Source: Oscillospiraceae bacterium
GTDB lineage: Bacteria; Bacillota; Clostridia; Oscillospirales; Oscillospiraceae
Assembly: GCA_017469795.1 (NCBI GenBank)
Contig: JAFUFT010000099.1
Coordinates: forward strand, 1-48,660
Length of the DNA: 48,660 bases
Reading direction: 5' to 3'
Below the pieces are notes generated by a model. That model searched no databases. It had not been told where the DNA came from and saw only the letters and a program-made list of their open reading frames with translations. This document shows positions 42,799 to 48,660 of the stretch, one piece after another; the stretch's first letter is position 1; every line of letters begins with the position of its first letter. A program made the translations under genes and the position numbers.

Positions 42799-44439
42799 TC
42801 AGCTCCGTTTGAATTTTCCGAGGACCCGGGCAATGGACTCCCTGCCGATCACGTCGTTGACGGCGCCGGTGAGATACGCGACGACAAAATAGACCGCCGC
42901 GCCGCACGCAGCAAAGATCCCGAGCTGCAGCACCAGGAACAGTCCCCGGGTGGGCGTCACCGGCCACAGCCGGATCAGCGCCAGCTCCACAGCTGCCATG
43001 ACCGCAAGGGCAGGCAGCTCCTTCAGGAACACCTTCAGGACCGGGAAGTACTTGAAGTAGTATACCCGTTTCAGGGAGCCAAGCAGCAGGGTCAGGGCCG
43101 TGATCTGGCCGATCACGCTGGCGGCGATGGCCCCCAGGAAGGGCGGGACCCCGATCCGCGCGAAAAGATAGATCATGGGAAGATCCAGAGACGCGTTGAC
43201 CACGATCCCGATCACCGTTACGATGCAAACCGTTCGGCCCCGTCCGATGCTCTGCATGGACATATTAGTCACTGTGACCATGCCGCCGATGATCGTCACC
43301 ACCAGATAGGCCCGTAGGATCTGGTAGCCGTAGGCGCTGCTTCCGTAGAACACCCGGTATATCGGCTCTGCAAAGAGCATCATGCCGACGCCCATAGGCA
43401 CCGCGAACAGCACGATGATCCCAAGCGCCTGATTGAGCTTGAAGTTGATGCCGCTGTGATCCCCCACCGTGCGGCTCTCGGCCATGTGGGGTGCGATGCT
43501 GTTCACCAGTCCCATGGCCAGAGCGGTGATGATCATGCCGATCTTGGGCGCCCAGGTGGAGGCCACAGAGGCGATGACCTGCGTATCCCGGTCCGGGAAG
43601 CGCAGATGATGCAGTCCGGTCAGGAGCATCTTCATATCCACAAGAGAATAGATACTCAGGGACACAGACATAATGACGATGGTCGTGCAGTAAGAGAGGA
43701 CTTTACGGAGGATCTCCGAGGTCTCCGCGGGCCGCTCCTCTTTCGCCAGAGCCGGATCGGCGGTCTCCCGGACTCCCCGGGACTTCACCTGCAGATAGAT
43801 CAGGGCCGCCAGCGCGCCGATGGCTGCGCCGGACAGAGCCACGCAGACACCCACCGTATCGCTCATACGCATGAGCACGATGGTCACGTAGACGCCGGTC
43901 AGGACTACCGCGATCCGCACGATCTGCTCGATGACCTGGCTGGTGGAGGAGATAGCGATAAACTTATGCCCCTGCAGATAGCCGCGCTTGATGCTCAGCA
44001 GCGGCGCCACCAGCAGGCAGAAGGACACCACCCGCACGGCGGCGGCGATGGCCTCCGGCTTGACGCCCTTGTCCATGTCGTCCAGGAAGAATCTGCCGAT
44101 AGGCCACGCGAAGAGCTGCAGCAACGCAAACGAGGTCAGCGACAGGATAAGCACCGCCCGGAGCGCCACAGAATACGCTTTTTCCTTGGACTTGTACTGC
44201 TCCAGGGCGTTGTATTCGCTGACAATAATGCTCACCGCAATTGGGATCCCCGCGGTGGAGACGTCGAGAAACAGCGCGTATATGTTGTACGCACAGGAGT
44301 AGATCACTCCGCCCTGTTCCCCGATGATATTGTAGAGCGGGATGCTGTAAAGGGCACCCAGCAGCTTTGTGATCACAATGGAGACATACGCCACCAGTGT
44401 TCCCTCCACAAAGCTGTTTTTCCGCATTTTTCTGCTCAA
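42799..44439 (-). CDS. SpoVB/MurJ-type polysaccharide flippase
   Basis: 546 residues with about 14 membrane helices, as in the MOP superfamily (SpoVB, MurJ, PST flippases): SFVEGTLVAYVSIVITKLLG at the start, VSTAGIPIAVSIIVSEYNAL, PLLSIKRGYLQGHKFIAISS and AVPMGVGMMLFAEPIYRVFY. It should move a lipid-linked glycan precursor across the membrane. The start is probably the TTG at 44439, because AAAGGAG lies 10 nt upstream; the next ATG (44427) is too far away. Confidence 0.9.
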   Translation of the reverse strand: MSRKMRKNSFVEGTLVAYVSIVITKLLGALYSIPLYNIIGEQGGVIYSCAYNIYALFLDVSTAGIPIAVSIIVSEYNALEQYKSKEKAYSVALRAVLILSLTSFALLQLFAWPIGRFFLDDMDKGVKPEAIAAAVRVVSFCLLVAPLLSIKRGYLQGHKFIAISSTSQVIEQIVRIAVVLTGVYVTIVLMRMSDTVGVCVALSGAAIGALAALIYLQVKSRGVRETADPALAKEERPAETSEILRKVLSYCTTIVIMSVSLSIYSLVDMKMLLTGLHHLRFPDRDTQVIASVASTWAPKIGMIITALAMGLVNSIAPHMAESRTVGDHSGINFKLNQALGIIVLFAVPMGVGMMLFAEPIYRVFYGSSAYGYQILRAYLVVTIIGGMVTVTNMSMQSIGRGRTVCIVTVIGIVVNASLDLPMIYLFARIGVPPFLGAIAASVIGQITALTLLLGSLKRVYYFKYFPVLKVFLKELPALAVMAAVELALIRLWPVTPTRGLFLVLQLGIFAACGAAVYFVVAYLTGAVNDVIGRESIARVLGKFKRS

Positions 44440-44554
44440 GATCGAGTAACTCCTTTTTCAAAAAGATCCGGTGAGAAAAGTGTTATAGCATACTATATCA
44501 CAAAAAAAGGCCTTCCGCAAGGTACTTCCTGGCGAAAAAGCCGGCCTGCAGATG

Positions 44555-44593
44555 TGACAGCAGGGCGCATGCAATGCATACGCCCTGCTGTCA
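44555..44593. terminator. Hairpin downstream of the HTH gene
   Basis: Perfect 13-bp arms TGACAGCAGGGCG (44555-44567) and CGCCCTGCTGTCA (44581-44593), 27 nt after the stop of the HTH gene; no strong T-tract. The remainder of 44440-44619 holds the flippase ribosome site and A-rich sequence. Confidence 0.6.
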
Positions 44594-44619
44594 GTTATGG
44601 TTATGGAAAGGTAGCAAAT

Positions 44620-46056
44620 TTATGTAGCCGCTTTTCGGAAGCGGCGGACCTCACGTTCCAGGATCCGAATGGACTCCTCCGGAGAAAACACATCTCCCAA
44701 CTGGAGCGCGTCTTCTGAATAGTCCTTCAGGACCCGGGCCATAGTGGCCTCGGTCATATCATTGAAGAGCAGATTCCGGGTCGGAACGTCGCATGCCACA
44801 AACAGGACCGATCCGTAAAGGCCCAGACTCATCCGGGTGCTTCCCTGGAACATTTCCTGCCGGAACATATAGGGAATGATTCTTCCGGCTTTGGCCCGGC
44901 GGATCAGCTCCTCCAGCGCGTCGAGAATATCTTCCTGTTCCATCCGCGGCACATCCGGCCCGATCATCTCCATGATTTTGCCCTGCGTCAGCAGCTGCTG
45001 AAGTCCGTCCATGGTGAAGAACGTGGTGTATCCGCCCTCAGAGGATCCCCGAAAGAAATCCCGGATGCCTTCGAGCATTGTATTGTCCCGGAGGATATCC
45101 TCCGGCACATATTTCCCTATCGCTTCCGATCGCATACAGGGCAGAATACACGGCTGGGCCGCCATGGCGATCGGGTGCGGCCGCTTCTTCAAGCTTGAAA
45201 TGATCTTCGCATGGATGGAAACATAGTTCCGAAATGTCCCTTCTCCCGTATGCATCACGGGGGTGAACCGATGGGTCAACAGTTCAAAGTTCCTGTGGTA
45301 CATGGCCAGGATTTCCGGGTCATCCAGAAATATGGCGTTGTGCTGAATGGAATCCAGCAGCAGGACACCTTCGGAGGTCAGGATGATATAAGGGAACGGC
45401 ACGGTGCGGTCATCCGGATCAGGCAGATAGCTGTACCAGGGATCATACCGTTCCAGATTCAGCATTCGCGGCAGCAGTGCGCGGATTGCTGTCATATTAT
45501 GGAGCAGTGCCTCATCCGTTCCGGAGGATTTGAGACAGAACAGATGCCGGATGCAGCGGAAGCCGGGATCGCAGTTGGCCAGAACCTGCGACACGCAGTC
45601 CAGACCGTAGTGATACCGGACCGGCGTCATCATGTCGATCTGACCGCCGTCTCTTCTGACCTCCCGCTCCAGGAGGGTCAGCACCGCGGCATTGACGTTT
45701 CTGGGGCCGCCGATGGTCCTCGGGAGCCTGGCTCCCGAATCCGTCATGGGCTCCCGGATGGTGGGCGCCAGATCCGCGATATCGGCCAGTATACCCTTGA
45801 ATTCCTGATAGTACTCATAGCGGCTGATGCCGATCCGTTCGATCTTATAGGCCTGGGTCAGCTCCAGCTGTTCCGGAAGAGAACAGACCATGGCGCTGAT
45901 CAGCCGGTTGAGTGTATCGAGGCTGTCCGGGAGCCGCGCGCCGCTCTGGATCTTATAGAGCATGGAAGCGGACATCCCGCTGCGCTCCGCCAAAAGGCCG
46001 ATGGGTATGCCGCACTGTTCAATGGCGGCTTTCACTTTTTCTGAAAAAGCAGTCAT
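44620..46056 (-). CDS. XRE-type HTH protein with long C-terminal domain of unknown function
   Basis: 478 residues. An N-terminal Cro/C1-type helix-turn-helix (about 1-60; IGLLAERSGMSASMLYKIQS) is followed by 400 residues that I do not recognise. They contain ITTLLEREVRR-like helical parts and the segments TVPFPYIILTSEGVLLLDSI and RMSLGLYGSVLFVACDVPTR, perhaps a sensory domain. No transmembrane helix. AGGAGAG stands 6 nt before the ATG. The gene stands alone between terminators, so its targets are unclear. Confidence 0.8.
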   Translation of the reverse strand: MTAFSEKVKAAIEQCGIPIGLLAERSGMSASMLYKIQSGARLPDSLDTLNRLISAMVCSLPEQLELTQAYKIERIGISRYEYYQEFKGILADIADLAPTIREPMTDSGARLPRTIGGPRNVNAAVLTLLEREVRRDGGQIDMMTPVRYHYGLDCVSQVLANCDPGFRCIRHLFCLKSSGTDEALLHNMTAIRALLPRMLNLERYDPWYSYLPDPDDRTVPFPYIILTSEGVLLLDSIQHNAIFLDDPEILAMYHRNFELLTHRFTPVMHTGEGTFRNYVSIHAKIISSLKKRPHPIAMAAQPCILPCMRSEAIGKYVPEDILRDNTMLEGIRDFFRGSSEGGYTTFFTMDGLQQLLTQGKIMEMIGPDVPRMEQEDILDALEELIRRAKAGRIIPYMFRQEMFQGSTRMSLGLYGSVLFVACDVPTRNLLFNDMTEATMARVLKDYSEDALQLGDVFSPEESIRILEREVRRFRKAAT

Positions 46057-46191
46057 ATCTCTCTCCTAAAAGAATTATAGTCCGGTGTTTTTTCGATTTC
46101 AAGTGTCTGGGTTCACTGTTTCTTCATGTTTTTCGTCCAAAATCTTGTCCAAACACATTGTACCGTCTGTTTCCGTTCTTTGCAAGCGGAA

Positions 46192-46223
46192 CGCGGCCCA
46201 CTCCTCTTCGGGAGCGAGCCGCG
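46192..46223. terminator. GC-rich hairpin at the end of the rightmost operon
   Basis: Arms CGCGGC (46192-46197) and GCCGCG (46218-46223) enclose a second stem (CTCC/GGAG). It starts just after the stop of the small gene at 46230. CGCTTTT follows on the plus strand, so the T-tract serves that side better. Confidence 0.4.
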
Positions 46224-46229
46224 CGCTTT

Positions 46230-46679
46230 TCAGCCTATTTTCCTGCCGTAGACAAAGTTGGGGAATCCCTTGTTTCCGCCCACGGAGATCATGCCCTCGA
46301 TATATCCTTCCTGATCCACATGGGCCCAAACCTCCCAGCGGCCGGGACCGGCCGGGAAGTCCACCTTGAAGAACTCATCGCCGGTGTAGAAGCCGAAGTT
46401 GATGGGACTGCCGTCGGCGTCGCCGGACAGCGTGCCGTCCGGATTGGGCGTGAAATGGAAGGTCATCTCGCCTTCAAAGGCGCCGTGCCCCGGCTGGCCA
46501 TAGTCCTTCAGTTCCACCTGCGGCTTGTCCGCCTGGGGCGGAGGACCGCCGGGACCGCCTTCCGGCATTCCCTCCGGGGGAGGACCGCCGGCGGGAGGCC
46601 CGCCCTGAAAATCCGGCCCGTGGACCAGCTTGGGGTCCGGGAGCCACATCTTGATGAAATACGTTCCGGAAATCGCCAT
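46230..46679 (-). CDS. Small protein with Gly/Pro-rich segment, function unknown
   Basis: 149 residues, no signal peptide. A short beta-rich start (MAISGTYFIKMWLPDPKLVH) is followed by a Gly/Pro-rich insert (about 24-50; GGPPAGGPPPEGMPEGGPGG) and a second beta-rich part with GAFEGEMTFHFTPNPDGTLS and VDFPAGPGRWEVWAHVD. The compact beta-rich form suggests a small binding or accessory subunit. It begins 11 nt after the stop of the hot-dog gene with AAGGAGG upstream and is the last gene of the operon. I do not recognise the family. Confidence 0.75.
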   Translation of the reverse strand: MAISGTYFIKMWLPDPKLVHGPDFQGGPPAGGPPPEGMPEGGPGGPPPQADKPQVELKDYGQPGHGAFEGEMTFHFTPNPDGTLSGDADGSPINFGFYTGDEFFKVDFPAGPGRWEVWAHVDQEGYIEGMISVGGNKGFPNFVYGRKIG

Positions 46680-46690
46680 AGTGATCCTCC

Positions 46691-48070
46691 TTACCCTCTG
46701 CTGGGCAGCTTGATGGTGGCGCCGCCCTCCTCGTAGATCTCGTCGTCATTGATGGTGGTGATCCAGAAGCCGATCTCCACGAAGTGCTCGCCGTTCTTTT
46801 CATACTTGTCATAGACCTGAGAGTGGATCTTCATCACGTCGTACTGGAGGCCGTGGGTGTTGCACTTCTTTCCGGCGCAGGCGGGGATCTTCTCGATCAT
46901 CTCGCAGACGGAGGTGTTCTTCGGGAAATCAAAGCCCTGCTCCACGGGATGGGTCATGATGCCCCAGCGGATATTCTGGATCCAGCCGTGGGTACCCATC
47001 CAGTTGTTGATATGGTGGATAGCGAAATCCCGGCCCAGGAAGTTGATGAAGATGCCGCGCTTGGTCTCCTTGGGCATATCGGGCGGAGGACCCATGCCCC
47101 GGCGGGGATCGTCATAAGGGGGAACCTCCGGATCCCACTGGGTCATGTCCTCGGGAACATACACGCCGAACTTCGGATCCCGGGTCATTTTGGCACGAAC
47201 CTCAGGATCAGAGAGTTCCTTCATGGTGCGGCTGCCGCCCACCGCCATGCCGTAGGGAGGCGTGGGGCTGCAGGAGGCGTGGATAGGCCCGTCGATGGTG
47301 ACGTTGGGCATATCGCCCACATTGACGTCCTCCCAGTAGAGGATCTCGTCGCCCCGGTAGTTTTCCTTGGCCCAGGTGTCGAAGATCGCCTGCCACTCCT
47401 CGTCGGTGTAGTAGTGCTCCGGCCGGGTCCACCAGTCCGGAGACTCCCAGCCCCGCTGATTTCCCATGTCGGCGGGATCCTCGTAGGACTTGAGGTTCTC
47501 CCGGGCGGAGAACAGCACCTCGATGACCTTCTCGCCGTTCTGGTTGTATACGGAGCCGTAGCACTTGAGGACCAGATTCCGGTAGATGCTCCCCTCCTCG
47601 GGGGTCAGGTCGATGAGCTCCAGCTTGTCCTTCACCAGATACAGGGTATCGCCCGCGTAGACGGGAAGAAGCTGCTCGATCTCATGGTGGAGGCCGGTGA
47701 CCGCCAGGAAATCCCGGGCCTTGCCGTTGAAGGCGGTGAGGAAGCTGTCGTCATGGGCGGCGAAAGCTGGCATGGCGATCTTTGCCTTGTAGCCCAGAGA
47801 CTTTGCGTACTCGTCGTCCTGATAGAGCTTGTTGTCGGGATCGTACTTTTTGGCGTTGTAGAGCATCATATCCTCTTTGACCTCGAGGACGTTGGAGAAG
47901 CCCTGGGTGCCCTTTTCGATCTTGCCGGAGATCAGCGCCTGTACATCAATGGGGCCGCGGTCCTCCAACTCTTTGATTTTCGCGAAATACTCCTCGGCGT
48001 AGGGTTTTTCCCGCTCAGTCCAGACGCCGGGATAGACGGTGACAAATTTACCGGTTCCCAAATCAATCAT
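46691..48070 (-). CDS. MaoC-like/FAS1-type dehydratase (double hot-dog) protein
   Basis: 459 residues, probably two hot-dog domains. The first shows AMPAFAAHDDSFLTAFNGK and LPVYAGDTLYLVKDKLELID; the second begins YWEDVNVGDMPNVTIDGPIH and continues with FINFLGRDFAIHHINNWMGT. Proteins of this type hydrate or dehydrate enoyl-CoA or related acyl groups. The catalytic Asp/His pair expected in MaoC enzymes may be His in IHAS or DFAIHHIN, but this is uncertain. A Pro-rich insert (GMGPPPDMPKET) is present. AAAGGA touches the ATG at 48070; a TTG at 48061 has better spacing and may be the true start. Confidence 0.65.
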   Translation of the reverse strand: MIDLGTGKFVTVYPGVWTEREKPYAEEYFAKIKELEDRGPIDVQALISGKIEKGTQGFSNVLEVKEDMMLYNAKKYDPDNKLYQDDEYAKSLGYKAKIAMPAFAAHDDSFLTAFNGKARDFLAVTGLHHEIEQLLPVYAGDTLYLVKDKLELIDLTPEEGSIYRNLVLKCYGSVYNQNGEKVIEVLFSARENLKSYEDPADMGNQRGWESPDWWTRPEHYYTDEEWQAIFDTWAKENYRGDEILYWEDVNVGDMPNVTIDGPIHASCSPTPPYGMAVGGSRTMKELSDPEVRAKMTRDPKFGVYVPEDMTQWDPEVPPYDDPRRGMGPPPDMPKETKRGIFINFLGRDFAIHHINNWMGTHGWIQNIRWGIMTHPVEQGFDFPKNTSVCEMIEKIPACAGKKCNTHGLQYDVMKIHSQVYDKYEKNGEHFVEIGFWITTINDDEIYEEGGATIKLPSRG

Positions 48071-48094
48071 TCCTTTCTTACAAACGTATTTCTT

Positions 48095-48122
48095 GCAGGG
48101 GCGATCGTCAGACCGCCCCTGC
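48095..48122. other. Hairpin between the reductase and hot-dog genes
   Basis: Perfect 9-bp arms GCAGGGGCG (48095-48103) and CGCCCCTGC (48114-48122) around a 10-nt loop, 8 nt after the upstream stop. There is no clear T-tract; it probably tunes expression inside the operon. Confidence 0.55.
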
Positions 48123-48130
48123 GCAATGCA

Positions 48131-48660
48131 TTAAGACATGGAGATGTATTCGCTCTGAACAAAGCCTCTCTGGCCGTCGTAGGTCAGGAAGTAGTCCTCC
48201 ACCAGATCGGCCACCAGGAACTTGGCCTTCAGGATATCCCGGTCGTTGGGATGGCCCCACATCTGGTTGTGGAAGAAGTAGGAGCCCTGAATCTTTTTGC
48301 CTTCCTTGGTCTCATAGTAGACCGGATCCGCCACCTCGCCGGGGCCCATGACCCGGGGTTTTTCGCCCTCCTTGACGCCGGCGGGGCCGAACTCCACGCC
48401 GCAGCAGGCGAAGGTGCCGATCACGGATACGTTCAGCAGTTCCAGGAACAGCTTCAGGGAAGCCAGCGTGGCCTTGGACTCGCCGGAGCCGTAGAAGCCG
48501 CCGCCATAGGTGGTAAAGACAATGCCAAGAGGCTGATAGTTGTCGCGGACGGGGCCGCCGGGATAGGAGCAGGCTCTGCGCCGGAAGGCAGGCTTGCCGT
48601 TGGCGCCGGGCGCGCCGGGATCCCCGCCGGGGCCTCCGGGACCGCCGGGACCTCCCAGTC
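48131..48660 (-). CDS. Flavodoxin-fold NAD(P)H-dependent FMN reductase-like protein, 5' part missing
   Basis: The frame is open to the right edge, so the N-terminus lies outside; about 175 residues are seen. They fit the second half of a flavodoxin-like reductase: PLGIVFTTYGGGFYGSGESK, LKLFLELLNVSVIGTFACCG and VEFGPAG. A GPGGPGGPGGDPGAPGANGK run, collagen-like, occurs at the start of the visible part. The C-terminus is FLTYDGQRGFVQSEYISM. It should carry FMN and reduce a quinone, flavin or other small acceptor. It is transcribed ahead of the hot-dog gene. The likely partner reaction is unknown. Confidence 0.7.
   Translation of the reverse strand, partial: LGGPGGPGGPGGDPGAPGANGKPAFRRRACSYPGGPVRDNYQPLGIVFTTYGGGFYGSGESKATLASLKLFLELLNVSVIGTFACCGVEFGPAGVKEGEKPRVMGPGEVADPVYYETKEGKKIQGSYFFHNQMWGHPNDRDILKAKFLVADLVEDYFLTYDGQRGFVQSEYISMS

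Noticed and set aside
48601..48660. Gly/Pro repeat at the right edge as a CRISPR-like or other DNA repeat
   Set aside because: The repeat unit is a codon pattern (Gly-Gly-Pro) inside an open reading frame without spacers.

Overview
The window is about 48.7 kb of G+C-rich DNA with strong AGGAGG-type ribosome binding sites, a membrane pyrophosphatase, Tn4451/Tn1549-style mobilization genes, a SpoVB-like flippase and many GntR regulators. This suits a gut Clostridia, most likely of the Oscillospiraceae (Intestinimonas/Flavonifractor/Dysosmobacter type). The lineage is an inference from gene content and composition.

Left edge (1-6.8 kb): the end of a membrane-bound pyrophosphatase; a sugar O-acetyltransferase cotranscribed with an old-yellow-enzyme/2,4-dienoyl-CoA-reductase-type flavoprotein; and a large cell-surface protein with signal peptide, predicted beta-helix and C-terminal membrane anchor. 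Between about 6.95 and 13.9 kb lies an integrative mobilizable element. On the minus strand, in transcription order, it carries a sigma-like regulator, ParM-like and ParR-like proteins, an oriT-like region, mobC, a MobP relaxase, a ParB-like protein, a small ORF and a large serine recombinase. The recombinase frame has no stop codon. It runs through its own terminator hairpin into the surface-protein gene, giving one open frame of about 1650 codons.

The centre (14.1-35.7 kb) is a catabolic island for Amadori products. A ten-gene plus-strand operon (19.4-28.05 kb) contains recognisable frlC, frlA, frlD and frlB homologues: fructoselysine 3-epimerase, permease, 6-kinase and 6-phosphate deglycase. 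It also holds a second PfkB kinase, an amidohydrolase, a YjbQ protein, an esterase and two GntR/UTRA regulators. A divergent operon encodes a second FrlC-like epimerase, a MATE transporter, a BtpA/SgcQ-like TIM barrel and an FGGY kinase. Converging on the frl operon is a complete dipeptide/oligopeptide-type ABC transporter (28.1-33.9 kb), followed by two more GntR/UTRA regulators that are paralogues of the first two. A repeated site related to AATTGGTAT occurs in the two control regions (18.8-19.3 and 33.9-34.14 kb), which suggests one regulon. The likely overall scheme is uptake of free glycated lysine by the permease and of glycated peptides or related conjugates by the ABC system, then processing, phosphorylation and deglycation to lysine and glucose 6-phosphate.

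Right part (35.8-48.66 kb): a TnpV gene beside tRNA-Val(GAC); an EamA transporter divergent from a membrane-anchored AraC-type regulator; a zinc-ribbon/beta-propeller-like membrane protein behind a CapA-type protein; a SpoVB/MurJ-type flippase; an unusual HTH protein; and, running off the edge, a three-gene operon (flavodoxin-fold reductase, hot-dog/MaoC-like protein, small protein of unknown function) whose products carry Gly/Pro-rich segments.
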